Shown here in pieces: positions 34,376-45,900 of a DNA stretch of 64,000 nt. Source of the DNA: Acholoe squamosa. Lineage: Eukaryota > Annelida > Polychaeta > Phyllodocida > Polynoidae. Both the position numbers and the translations under genes were made by a program. Location of the stretch: positions 18,154,324 through 18,218,323 of the forward strand of contig OX439037.1 of NCBI GenBank assembly GCA_949317995.1. Reading direction: 5' to 3'. Each line of letters begins with the position of its first letter. Position 1 is the stretch's first letter. Under the pieces are notes generated by a model. The model was not told where the DNA came from, ran no database searches, and was given only the letters and a program-made list of their open reading frames with translations.

Positions 34376-35095
34376 GTTGAATATTAGTATCCACCCTTTT
34401 ACCTTTCCACAGACAATTTTATCAGACCAAAAGCATCTTGGGTCATCTTTGTAATGTTCCAAGTCACTAACAACATCTATGCACCTGTTGCGTGTCGATT
34501 CTGCCCGTATCTTTTTGTCATGTTCACAGACAGTTTGGAGGTGGGGGTTGTATTCACCAGAGTCATTTTTTTCATTTTGTTGAACGCTTTTCTTTTTTTT
34601 ATTCACTAGGAAATCAGCCTTGGGAGTATACCCCTTAGGCTTATTCACCTTGATTCTTATGTTCTTAATCGGGCAATATTCATCCAGATATTCATTGATG
34701 AAAATATATATACTATAGTATTTCTCAGTCGGGTCATCATTACCTTGCAGATTCCAATCATACTCATGAATGGCTTCCCTTACACTATTACTATCATAAT
34801 TCCGGTAAGACCTCCCTCTGAGCTCTTTATAACCAGATCTAGATGTTCTTTTTTGTTTTTTAATAACATATACCAGTACATGATCTCCAACCAAATCTCT
34901 AACCAACCCATGTTCATTTACAAATCTGCAGTTAGTATAGATATGATCAAGTGTCGATTTTCCCCTTTGGATGATTTTGAGTGGGGCCACTTGTCAAATA
35001 AGTCAGACCATTTTTTCTCAAAATTTGTCAAAATTTAGGACTATTACGGGAGCGAGCATTGACATTGAGATCTCCTATAATCCAAATTTCTCTAT
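34376..35095 (-). pseudogene. Non-LTR retrotransposon (LINE) endonuclease fragment
   Basis: On the minus strand, the apurinic-type endonuclease motif EIWIIGDLNVNARSRNSP is followed, after a stop and frame change, by a 205-codon frame with STLDHIYTNCRFVNEHG and the LVGDHVLVYV block, corresponding to the C-terminal half of the endonuclease. A linker with IREYDWNL-like and FWSDKIVCGKVKG segments follows. The reverse transcriptase is absent. Both ends are abrupt: the 3' side abuts the DIRS RNase H and the 5' side ends near a poly-G run. The enzyme would nick target DNA to prime reverse transcription; this copy is dead. Confidence 0.78.
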
Positions 35096-35373
35096 TTTTA
35101 CACGTAGGATGTAGGGTGTAGTGTGGGGGGGGGGGAGAACCACCTTAGGTGACCCCGACCACCTCACTTCATAAAGAAGGGGGGGGGGACATTAACAGTG
35201 AAAATAGTGTTCCACAAACATAGATTAAAAGACTATACATGAGATGTACCTCAAAAAATGCATAAAGCATTTATGATCAAGCCATACAAACATGTATACC
35301 TACTCTGCACATGAGCAGACAATTTACAAAGAGTGTAATAAAACCTGTCTACTTACATAAATCTATTATTTGT
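35096..35373. other. G-run-containing spacer
   Basis: Two runs of about ten or more G (near 35125 and 35180) flank a short C/A-rich stretch. Otherwise non-coding. The runs could form a quadruplex or be assembly-sensitive. Confidence 0.5.
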
Positions 35374-35650
35374 ATAATTGAATATCAAACCTAACAATGT
35401 GTAGTTAATTGATATGAATTATTCCTAAGAGTTATGGCATTAAGCCATAAGGGTAGCCCACCCGTTTGCTATACTCTCTACCCGCCCTATTTCACAGGAT
35501 AATCTAACTCAAAAACAGCTATGACGAATACATGACAAATCTGCAAGCGAGGTCCTGCTATATACCATAGCTACCCCTATGGCTTAATGCCATAACTCTT
35601 ATGAATAATTCATATTAAACTACACATTGTTAGGTTTAATATTCAATTAT
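35374..35650. mobile_element. 277-bp MITE with about 80-bp inverted arms
   Basis: The left arm includes ATAATTGAATAT, CCTAACAATGTGTAG, GAATTATTC and AGAGTTATGGCATTAAGCCAT. The right arm is the complement of the same series in reverse order. The arms are near-identical apart from small indels, and the centre (about 120 bp) is unpaired. No open frame. A clear target duplication is not visible. Confidence 0.85.
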
Positions 35651-36190
35651 GGTATTTAAATGATTAATTTTTTTCAATATTGCCTATCTTACATTGTGCT
35701 TATTCATAATGCCCATACTAGCTATCTGTCTATGTGTTCCTAATGGTGAATGCTGATAAGATAAAAGCCAAGAGTACTTTGAAGTTATAAGACCACTTAA
35801 GCCTCCATGTATAGCGATACAAATCCAGGACCTCTTCTATAAATCCCCTGGGATCCCTTTATATTTTGTAGAAGTTGATCCTGCTTGAGAGAACGCTTTC
35901 AGGAGCAGCCATAATAAATGTTATATGCATGTATTCAGAAGCTTCTTGCTAATGCCTGTTTAGATACTACAGACTACTAAAGTCATAGATCCATGTGCTA
36001 TACATAGAAATGATGTAGAGAAGGAAAGTGGGTGAATGAAGGAGATAGATTGGATAACTCGAGATACATCCATTGTAATGCTCTAATTCAATGTTCGGCA
36101 GGTTACTGTTTCAAACGGGGTTAAGACGGAAATAGACTTGCTGATGAAGACTGTAACAACATCAGACATATGACATGTAGGGAGGGGAGG
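35651..36190. other. Non-coding interval
   Basis: No gene, repeat or structured element is recognised. Confidence 0.45.
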
Positions 36191-36194
36191 GGTC

Positions 36195-36425
36195 GTCTCC
36201 TTTTACTGCTCCTGCTAGCTGACAGTTCTCCTCATCAAGGCAAAATTAATGCAGCTCTGTCCTTGGTTAGAGTGAGACTGCAAGAATAGTTGAGGACCTG
36301 CTGTCAGATAGTGCTGACATAAGCACCATCAGCCATTTTCAACTATCTACCTCACACTGACAGGATGCATATGTCATCAGAGATGAGAGCGGCTGTTGTT
36401 GGGCTCCAGTCTGGCTAGATGGAAT
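36195..36425 (+). pseudogene. Pseudo-exon copy of the 4936-5218 segment
   Basis: The plus strand reads GAGTGAGACTGCAAGAATAG, TTGAGGACCTGCTGTCAG and GACATAAGCACCATCAGCC, which align to the coding strand of 4936-5218 in order. In-frame stops and indels destroy the frame. It supports a dispersed family. Confidence 0.6.
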
Positions 36426-36656
36426 CTTTGAACATATTTTCGCGGTAGGATTCGATATCAACTGAACGTAATTAAACATAACGATAAAATAGATGTGTAT
36501 ATCCAGATCATCTTAATAAACTATACTACTGTATTCCATATATTTCCAAATGGGAAGTATATAAAGGATAACTGCAAAAAGTAAATGTTTTTCATTGCAT
36601 CTTCCCTGTGCTATAGCTAGTACAATGCAATTTTCACTTTAATAATCACAGAGCTA

Positions 36657-36813
36657 CGTGCAAAGTAAGTTCGTCTTACTTTGATATAATCAGTGCGGGA
36701 AAAAGTATCCTTGCTTCTGCGCATGTGCGCTCTTCGAGCGCCGACTTCCGGTAGGCGCCATCTTTGTTTATGAGAAAAAACAGGGCCAGCTTGGATCTCA
36801 ATGTAAGATTTTT
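36657..36813 (+). repeat. Ngaro split repeat A1
   Basis: Begins GTGCAAAGTAAGTTCGTCTT and ends near GATCTCAATGTAAGATTTTT. It is repeated in direct orientation at 41674-41830 with roughly 90% identity by eye. It includes CCGGTAGGCGCCATCTTTG and probably the promoter. Confidence 0.92.
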
Positions 36814-37018
36814 GATGAATTGAGACTTTGTGGAGTGAATATGATCATTTAGGAATGAGAGAGGAGTGAGAGACACTTGATGTGTGAAAAAGGTGGGTAC
36901 TGGAACCTAAATTGGACAACCGTTGAGTGAATTTGACAACATTGTGAATCTGTGATCAGTGAGTGACCTATATTTGTAAATCTTCTCTGAGTACTGTCTA
37001 AGTGATTAAAGTGTACAC

Positions 37019-38583
37019 ATGATTTGTAAATAATGTGGTACTGATTATGATGGACGTACAAACAAGGGAAGTATGTTATGTAGGCTATGTGATGGAAAGG
37101 AGATTGGAGACTATAGTGAGAATAATAGATCACAGGGAAAGACAAATGAAATTGGAGTTGAGATGTCAAATCTGGCCAGACTGGAACAGTTGGTTAGAAA
37201 GGGTGAAGATGGTATGGATGGAAGAAATGCCACTGATGGAGGTGGATCTTCGCAATCATGTTTTGATGATACAGAGACAGACAGCAGCTATGTTGGGGGC
37301 TCAGCTTCAATTGGTGCAACATCAGGAATTTGCAGAAGCGCGGGCCAGAATGGAAGCACTATAATTTTGAGTCTATGTAGTGAGGTTGAACTTAAACAAT
37401 TAAGATTGAGAGAGTTTAAGGAGAGACAGGTAATAGCTAGGCTGTGAGCGGAAGATGCTAAAACTCGTCAAAAGACTTTATAGACTGAAATGTCTAGAGT
37501 AAAATTAGATGAGGAGGCTGACGAAATAACCCATAATTTGGAGTTAAAACAAGAGAAAAGGGAAAAATTAGTCAAGAAAGTTGTGAGGCATAGTCAAGAA
37601 AGAGAGGATGAGATTCGTTTGAAGTGTTGCATGGTGACGTTGAGGATGCAAGTGATCATTCTATTGACTCTGAATCTGATTCTGAATCTGACCCTGATCC
37701 TGTTAGTAAATTGCAGAAAGCCCACACCGACTCGGAGGATGAGGCGAAAGGCGCGACTAGCGGTGCCCGCAGGAGCGGGAAGAAAAAGTCCAAGAAAAAG
37801 TCAAAAAAGCAGTCTATAGCCAAGAGCATTCAAAGTGCAACAAGATCAAGAAAGAGGCCAAGAAGAAAAAGCGCAAGTCCAAGAAAAAGAAAAAGAGTAA
37901 GAAAGATAGCAGTAGCAGTGAGTTAGAGTCAGACTTTAGTAGTTCAGGTACAAATGAGTTTGCGTTGAAAAATGTATTGCCAAAAAATAAAAAGTGCAAA
38001 CAGTTATCGCACAAAGAAACGTTGTATTATTCGCTCAAAGATGTGGAGAAAAAGATCGACGTAGGTGAGCCGGTAGGTCCTAATGTTAGTCACCTATGAT
38101 TCATGGTGGGTAAGGAGATCGCTTTGTACAAATACAATCACATTGTAAGTTATGATGCTAAAGTATGAGAAAAAGCAAAAGAAGACGGTGTGAAAGTGTT
38201 CGGGGTAAGAGATAGTGATCTAGTGCATGAAGACTTGGGGAGTGATGCAGTTATGCCTAGGGGGGGAGGGGGTGGGGGCAGGGTTAGGGGAAAAGGGAGA
38301 GGGAGACCCATCAGTTTTGCAGAATTGAGCACACAAATATGCTACAAATTTAATGATGGCCATTGCATGTGGGGGGATAAATGTTTTTGCATTCATGCTT
38401 GTGCAGACTGCAGAGAGAAGGGTCATATCTCGAGCAAATGTACAGGGGGAAAAGGGAAAGGGGTAGGGGGTAGTGCAAATACATCAGGGAGATCAGGGAG
38501 GGGGTGTGCTGGTACCTGTGTATTCTATGGAACTGGTGATTTGTATATATGTGTGTGTGTGTGTGTGTGTTGTGGTTATTGAG
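37019..38583 (+). pseudogene. Ngaro gag-like ORF, fragmented
   Basis: An ATG at 37019 reads MICK, a stop, then CGTDYDGRTNKGSMLCRLCD: a CxxC...CxxC zinc-binding module at the N-terminus interrupted by one stop. Further frames show a coiled, charged region (37490-37620), an acidic serine/aspartate stretch followed by a lysine/arginine-rich tract (37640-37920), and a C-terminal zinc region (CYKFNDGHCMWGDKCFCIHA then CADCREKGHISSKC). The last combines a CCCH-like finger and a zinc knuckle, as in DIRS-group gag proteins. It would bind the element RNA. At least three frameshifts separate the parts. A (GT)n run near 38550 lies at its end. Confidence 0.78.
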
Positions 38584-39191
38584 CTTGAGCCTTTGTTTGC
38601 ATTTATTTGCGAGCAGAGGTTTGGTAAATCAATTTTTTCAATGTATGAATGAATTAATAAATGTGAGAATGTGGGAAGATGAAACGGAATTATTGGTAAG
38701 GGTATTAGATCTAAGCAATCACATGAGTCCCATTGGTTGCTGGCAGATGATACGGCTTTCCAATGTTATGTGGCGAGGACTGAGATAAAAAGCGAATTGA
38801 TCTACGATAAGAATGAAGCTAATAATGTCATAGAAATGCCTGTAGACAAAAATTTACTTCATTTGCGTGATTTCTTCATGCGAAAGCATTGGTCCAATGA
38901 CTATCAATCAATTGATTGCTAATTCCAGTTTGTTAATTACAAAATAGATCGAATGCTTTTTGTCGAATTGGGGAGATTCTGTTTTGTGTTCCAGGAAATT
39001 TGAACATTATATTGATAATGTGAAAACCATGTGTAATGTTGCGTAAAGTGGTGGAGTCTGGCGTTTGGTATTCCAGGATGGAATTTATTTTTAGTTGTAG
39101 CATTTTGGGATGTGATATTGTAAATGCGGATTTTGATGTTATTTATGACCGCAAGAATTATGAATCAGTGTATGAAAAGCTAGAGAATGTG

Positions 39192-40054
39192 TAGATAAAA
39201 TTGTACAAGCAGAGTTAAAAGAAGGTATTGTTAGCGTTGTTAATTCAAAACCTGCCTGTATTCATTCTTTGGGCGCTGTGCCAAAAGATAATGGTAAAAC
39301 AGTGCGTTGGATAACTGACGTGAGTAGACCTAAAGGTAGAAGTATAAATAATTTTATGAATGAAGTTGTTGAGAAATTCAATTATGTTGCTGTAAAAGAT
39401 GTAGCCTGATTGTTACATGTGTCATATCGGGGGCATATCGTTCAATTCCAGTATGTAGTGAACATCGAACTTTGCAAGGCTTCAGATGACAAATTGCAGA
39501 AAAAATGGAATTTCTTGTAAATAATAGTTTAGCCTTTGGTCTGTCGTCAGCGCCTTATTTATTTACACAGTATACAGAATTCATTAATTATTGCATGCAA
39601 ACAATGAGTTATAAGCGCTGTTTCGATTATTAATATGATTTTCTGATTATGGAAGAGACAGAAAAAGTGTTGGTTGGTGCTAAATTGTTTAATAACTTTA
39701 GTGAGAACTTTTGGTTTCTATATTAATTACACAAAACTGGTGACTCCTTGTACTAGGCTAAGGTATTTAGGAATAGAGTTTGATTCAGTAACTATGAAAC
39801 TGTTTTGACCGGATTATAAAATGTCAAAATTATAAGACAATGTTTATATATTTCTGAACTTAGAGAAATGTACAAAAACGCAATTGCAAAGTTTGGTCGG
39901 ATTTCTGTCGCATTGTAGTACAATTATTAGAGGCGATTGCACTTTCTCAAGAAGGGCTATTAATCTGGTTGATACAGTGCACAAACAGTCTGATATAATT
40001 GTCTTGACAGAGATATTTAAACAGGACTTATGGTGAAAGAAATCATTTGCTATC
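39192..40054 (+). pseudogene. Ngaro reverse transcriptase, decayed
   Basis: A clean stretch from 39192 reads VQAELKEGIVSVVNSKPACI, HSLGAVPKDNGKTVRWITDV, SRPKGRSINNFMNE and ends at a stop near 39410. Further on, NNSLAFGLSSAPYLFTQYTE marks the motif before the catalytic box, and the expected catalytic YxDD position reads with a stop and substitutions near 39630. Later LVGFLSHCSTIIRGDCTF marks the connection to RNase H. These are DIRS-group RT motifs. There are multiple stops. Confidence 0.82.
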
Positions 40055-40420
40055 ATGTTTAATGGCAGTGCTGCTATTATACAACTGGATTTTGCAAACT
40101 GTATTACGATGTATGCCGATGCCTCAATGTTAGGCTTTGGTGCTTGCTTCGACAGGGACTGGTATTACGGTACATGGACCAATAAAATTGTAAAGGAGTT
40201 TCATTATGTACACCATTTTAAATTAGGTCTGTCTGTAAAATTCTTCTGCACAGAGAGAACTGTGGCCAATCTTGATGTCAACAGTACATTGGGGTAAATT
40301 ATGGAGAAATAAGGCAATTCATTTTTTCACTGATAACAGAGCAGTAGAGATAATGTTGCGTATGGGACATTCGAGAAACAATTTATGTATGCAATGGTTG
40401 CGTGAAATATTTTGGTGTTC
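40055..40420 (+). pseudogene. Ngaro RNase H remnant
   Basis: A frame from 40055 reads CITMYADASMLGFGACFDRD (catalytic Asp region) and WTNKIVKEFHY. The later DNRAV-like block is frameshifted near 40300-40350. It is positioned between RT and recombinase as expected. Confidence 0.75.
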
Positions 40421-40673
40421 TTTTGTGTTCAACTTTTAAATCTTTGCTCAAAGGATTAGTAGTAAAGTGATGGTTTGTCGCTGGTTATGGGTGGAGCCGC
40501 TAGACGTACAGTGCGGAATTTTATGTGGAATTGCGGAACTACTGTTGCTTGTCAAAGCAAAAAGATTTTTGTTGTTAATGGTGAATTTTTTTTTTTTTAA
40601 GGTGATGAATCATGGAGCGAAGTGCGTAGATTAGAAAGACTTTTTTATTCTGACAACACTTGGAAGACAAGGA

Positions 40674-41529
40674 ATGTACAATATAGGCAATAATATGAAT
40701 TTTTGTGAATTGTATGCGTTCAACCCTTTTCCACTTGACTCCATGATTATGAAAAAGTACATTGCTCACTTGTGTAAAGATTTGAAATATTCATCTATTC
40801 AACAATATGTGTCAGCGATATTGACAATTAAATCTATGTTAGGTCATCCTGTTGAGGCGTGTCAATTGCTGGGATTACTGTGGATATTGGGGAGAGTTAA
40901 GAGAGCAAAAGGTAATTTTGTTGCTTCTTGGACCTGTATTTTTCCTGAACATATGTTGAAAATGGAGCCATTGTTAAATTTTGCATGTATGGAAGATTTG
41001 GATTTTTTGACTGCGAGTTTGTTGATGTTGCGAAGTTTGTTGCACGGGTCAAATTTCTTCGACCCTGATTTTTGTTTACATTGGGATGATGTGATATGGT
41101 ATGATTGGGGCATTGTGTTGGAAATCCAACACACAAAAACAATTCAATTCAAAGAAAGGATGCTAAGGACATAGATTGTGTGTGATGAAATATTTGAGAT
41201 TAGTATATCAATTCAGTGGTACGGCAACAGGTCTCCCACTGTTCGGTTGGAGATCTTCAGGTGTGTTTAGTCCAGCCACTTATGATTGGTACATAAAGAA
41301 AGTGAAAAAATGTTGTAAAGCAATCAGTATAAAAGGCAGGATCAGAACGCACAGCTTCCGACATGGTGATGCTACGACGCTTTCCATGGTCGGTATGGAC
41401 ATATCAGATATTTCGAAACGAGGGGACTGGCAGTCCATATGTGTTATGCATTATCTCAACCGTCCACTGACTAATGTAATCAAGGAAGAAATGGTTTGGG
41501 CAAGAAAGATTCAGGATATTGTGATGTAA
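40674..41529 (+). pseudogene. Ngaro tyrosine recombinase, one frameshift
   Basis: The N-terminal part (40674-41174) contains a core-binding-like helix set (MIMKKYIAHLCKDLKYSSIQ) and LLMLRSLLHGSNF, supplying the first catalytic Arg. After a frameshift near 41170, the second part (41176-41529) has RIRTHSFRHGDATTLSMVG (His-x-x-Arg box), KRGDWQS (His/Trp position) and VMHYLNRP (nucleophilic Tyr). The full R-H-R-W-Y set is recognisable. The enzyme would integrate a circular cDNA without target duplication. It is the best preserved gene of the element. Confidence 0.9.
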
Positions 41530-41562
41530 TTTATGTTTGTGATGTAATTTTTTTTTTTTTTT

Positions 41563-41672
41563 GGGTCAATTTGACCTTATTGAAGCCCAAATTGTGTGTC
41601 AAGTATTATTTTTTCACTTTTTTTATGTATTATCGCATTGTTACTTAGCGCTAATTGATGTTCAGTAGCGTT
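41563..41672 (+). repeat. Ngaro split repeat B1
   Basis: Begins GGGTCAATTTGACCTTATT and ends GCGCTAATTGATG...AGCGTT. Repeated directly at 41854-41965. Confidence 0.92.
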
Positions 41673-41673
41673 A

Positions 41674-41830
41674 TGTGCAAAGTAAGTTCGTCTTATTTTG
41701 ATATAATCAGCACAGGAAAAAGTATCGATGCTTCTGCACATGCGCGCATCAAGCGCCGACCTCTGGTAGGCGCCATCTTTGTTTATGAGACGAAACAGGG
41801 CCAGCTTGGATCTAAATGTAAGAATTTTTT
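41674..41830 (+). repeat. Ngaro split repeat A2
   Basis: Direct copy of A1, immediately after B1. Differs by scattered substitutions (for example GCACAGG for GCGGG). Confidence 0.92.
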
Positions 41831-41853
41831 CCTCACACCTTATTAAATGATGC

Positions 41854-41965
41854 GGGTCAATTTGACCTTATTCAAGCCCAAATTGTGTGTCAAGTATTAT
41901 TTGTTCACTTTGATTGTATGCATCATCACATTGTCACTTAGCGCTAATTGATGTTTGGTAGCGTT
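41854..41965 (+). repeat. Ngaro split repeat B2
   Basis: Direct copy of B1 ending at AGCGTT, which marks the right end of the element. About 23 bp separate it from A2. Confidence 0.9.
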
Positions 41966-42509
41966 TGATTATTCACTGATCACCCAATGGCTACAGCGCC
42001 TTTTTGTCTGGGCCCCTCTGTCTTAATTATAAAATATAGCTGGCAGCACACGGCATTAATCTTATTCTCATCCAAGGTCAGGTTACAAACCATGAGAAGG
42101 GGCAAATAACACCTTATTGAAGCAGTGGAACTTTCAGGAACAAGTCACAATTGAAACGGTTGTTCCAATTCCTTTTTTCTTTTCTCAATAATTTTAACTT
42201 GACACTATTTTGGAATCTCCTCGAGACCAAGTAGTTTCCACGGACCAAAGAAAGTGTTGGGGTGATACCAATTTAAATGATTTTCATCCAAATAAAACAT
42301 AAAACCTACCTCCAAAAATATGATGTATTTGTTCTCCATTCGATTTTGAACCACTAGACAGTTTCCTAGTGTTGCCATGAACTAAGTAGAAAAGGTGCTG
42401 ATTGGTACGTGCCCACTCCATAGTATTTTGTTGTTTCAACTTTGAAATGGTCAGCTCACTTTACTGCTGGCACAGCTCGAGGTAATGATCTACATAACAC
42501 AGTTTGTAC
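41966..42509. other. Non-coding interval
   Basis: Flank of the Ngaro element. Nothing is recognised. Confidence 0.45.
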
Positions 42510-42955
42510 CTTTAATTGAAAACACACATAAACTCTTCCATAACCCAGATAGTGAAGTCTCATGTGCTACCTATACATGTATTTGACTATTGTGATGTGT
42601 TGTATGCTAGTGCAAATGTAGACTTGATAGGTCAGCTTCAAAACCTTCAAAACAAATGTTTGAAAATTTGTTTAGAGAAACATTTTCTATCCAACTGATT
42701 CAATTCAAATAGATGCTGACCTCCCCATGCTTTATAATAGGAGACAATACCATATTGAGGTCTTGGCATATAAAAGATCTAAAAAGGAGGATTATCTAAT
42801 AGATAATGTACTGATTGATGCGCGGGGCCACTGAGTTTATCAAATAATTATTTGATGAACCCAATGACTCTGTTGTTCTTGTACTCCCATGAGAGTGAGA
42901 TCCTAAATTGTTAGACCTAGAAACATGGGATCAGCCAATCAACACACTAGAAGGT
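42510..42955 (+). pseudogene. LINE reverse transcriptase C-terminal fragment
   Basis: The frame from 42516 reads ITQIVKSHVLPIHVFDYCDV then LYASANVDLIGQLQNLQNKC LK, matching the thumb region after the RT palm of non-LTR elements (a helix, YCDV, then L..LQN.CL). After a stop, another frame continues with MLYNRRQYHIEVLAYKRSKK and LFDEPNDSVVL, the usual tail. The RT active site and endonuclease are absent, as in a typical 5'-truncated insertion. The flank contains several stops. Confidence 0.72.
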
Positions 42956-45900
42956 GGGTCAGGGTCACATGTCTTGAATAATTAAGGCAGGGAGGTTTGA
43001 AAAACGACTAACCTGTTCAGATCTGAGTGTATTTTTTTTTGTTGCGGAGTGAACACCTCGTCCTCCTCACCAGTCCTAATAGATAATGATTGTACTGTCA
43101 AACTCTACTTATATTTTACACAGTCCTTCCCTAACAACAGTTTACTGATGGAAGGATCGTTTACTTATTTAGCCATGGGAATCTCAGGTACAGGAGAGCT
43201 TAGTTTTCATATTTGAGTTGAAATCTTATTATTGTAGTATTGAAGTCTGAATGTCTTCTGGTATACATTGAAGACGCAGCAAGAGATACAGAGCAGTCCT
43301 AGGGCAGTACCTACGTTAGCACTAACTCTGTGGTTGTCAACTCGCAGTGGCTGTATCAAGCCGTAGTAGGCCTACCCTCAGTAATGGCCTGCTGCTCTAA
43401 CTCTCTTACAATTATGTGTCTATATCACTGCCTGTTTTAGCTTAAAGGAAAAGCCTCCAAGAAGTAGTATTTCTGGAAGCAAAGTACAGCGATGAACCTT
43501 GCTTATGAATATCAAAAGAAGGTGGGATAGACCACTAATTTATTGCATGGGGAAGTCTGAATAAGCGTGCATATATAGAGTCCACTTATAGGATGGCTGC
43601 ATTCCTGCATCAAACCGACCATCCTGAACAGGTTGAGGCCTTAATGCAGGTCTTGAAAAAGCAGCAAAATGTATCTAAAAACTCCCCAACCTTACAGGCT
43701 TGAAGGTTTGGTGAGACCAGACCATTACAACTGAGTTCCGCTGTTCATAGTAGTAGGCATGCATTTGTACATGGGCACTTTAAAAAGAATCACTGTAGAC
43801 AGGACCACAATTTGATGAGCAGCTCACATTTTTAATTCATACAAACTCCCAACTGCTACCAACTGACCCATATTACAGCTAGCCTGTATGCATTGGTTTT
43901 ATGGAGGTTCAAATAAAAGGGATTATTAAATGGTTAGGTCTTTTTTTTTTTATCAAAATACACCAGCAGTGACTGGGCATTGAAACTGTATAGCACACTA
44001 ATAAATTATTGATATATTGTGACTGACACCGATGGAAGGACGATTCTTTCTCTGTATATTATGTATTGTGCCTAAATGACCAGAAAGGTAGTAGCAATGC
44101 AATAAAAGGGTGATAGTACCACGACAACAGTGAATATGCAGTCTAGGCTCCAGGGAAATGGTCTAAAAGATCAACAGTCAGGAGGGTGTAGCGAAAAGAT
44201 TTGGATTTGGAATTCTCACTGTTGCTAACGCACCTTACAGTTGCCCCTGATTCTCCACCCAGAAAGACCAATTCCCACCTTATACTGTAGTGGTATTGAC
44301 TTGCTCTGAATTAGACTGCATTGCAAATAGTTGGGGGAATTGGTACCATGATGGGTTCCACCTGAATGATTCCCATAGTAGATAGGCCAGGGAATTGGAG
44401 GAAGGAAATTGCGGGAAATTGGTTTTCAATTGGGAAGCATTGACCAATTCTAAACCAATTCTATGACCAATTAACTTTTGGTAAACCATCAGGGTATTGA
44501 TTCCCTGAGGTCAGTCAGCTCCGTTTTGGGGGTAGCACCTCCGACAGAACTAATTCTTGATCGTTTCTCAACAGCCTGCTGAGAGCATGCTTCTTTTCTT
44601 TATCTCATGGTAGATATATCCTGGAATACTGAGGTGCATTAGAGTTTTCATCAGGAGGCCGTATCACACAGGAGGTGTGTGATATGTAGGGTGCGTATCA
44701 CACTGCCTGCTCACGTCATACATTCAAAATGGCGATGTCACTACCAGCTATCCATGACCGCTATTAGTATTATTGCGTAACAGTTATGATGATTATTATC
44801 AATATGTGATATTATATTATATATGAATGAATTATAACCACACAGATGATAAACAGTCCGCAATAAGGACAAATACACGTTATAACAAGAGTGTATTATT
44901 GATACTTGTATATATTATGATTTATTATGTGAAATATGTAACAGATGGAATATGGACTTTATTAATCCATCAATAATGCTGGTACTGCCGCACCAGCATA
45001 ATTCTAAGAAAGCCAAAGGATTATACCCTCATAAGACACCAAGCATTAAGCTCTACCTTTCCCTTATTACCAAATATGGACATATACATAAAACTTGTGT
45101 CAGAAAGTGATGATAGCTTTCACACCTTAATGAATTATATACTTATGTATCTAATGTGAGATAGAGTAAATAAGGTGGATTCTGGAAATGCAATCCATTT
45201 ACTTACTCCTATCTTATCTGGTAGACTGTAGGTGAAATTTCAAAGTACCCTCTCCAGGAAAATGAACCTGTCAAAATTACCAGCTGGTATCTCCATTCAA
45301 CTTGGTCATAATAGTCACAAGGTGTTGCCACTATGTCCATTGAGGCCACTGCTACTAATGGGTGATTGAACTTGATTGCCCCTTACAGTATTATATCATA
45401 CCTCTAGGTGGCAGCAGCTCTCAGCATGTTCCCTGTCTAAGGAGGATATTTCAAATGGAATTTATCTACAAATAAGTCCCCAGAACATAATTGTGGCATA
45501 ACATATTGCTATGAATCAAAGGTTATGTTGATTAATTAGTGGGGTGCCTATGTATTGATGGGGGTTCAATGGGGGTGGTCTATAAAAGTTAGCTAGTTAC
45601 ACCTTCTAAAATCCTACCAGAAAAAGTATCCTAGGCCAGAGAGAAATGTTGGTGTTAGCAATCATTTCCCTATCTAAAATGACCCTTTTTAGTAAATGAA
45701 CTAATTGCAATTATACATGGTCATCAAGATTTAGACCCCTCCTGTACTACTGATATGCTGTAATGTGCCCTGCATCCATTAGAGACAGTCCAGGGCATGT
45801 GTAAAGTTGAGGTCTTTAGCACTGTGACACATATAGATGCAAAAGTTAAGTAAAGAGCTGTCCACCCTACTTGTCTGGGATCCTCACACAGACCCATACT

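Larger units (their letters stand above)
36657..41965 (+). mobile_element. Ngaro-type tyrosine-recombinase retrotransposon, near full length
   Basis: About 5.3 kb bounded by split direct repeats in the order A1 (36657-36813), coding region, B1 (41563-41672), A2 (41674-41830), B2 (41854-41965). This arrangement is diagnostic of Ngaro/PAT-type elements and differs from LTRs and from the inverted repeats of DIRS1. The coding region runs gag-like with zinc knuckle, reverse transcriptase, RNase H, tyrosine recombinase, all on the plus strand. Stops and frameshifts in every gene make it inactive, but all parts are present. Confidence 0.92.
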
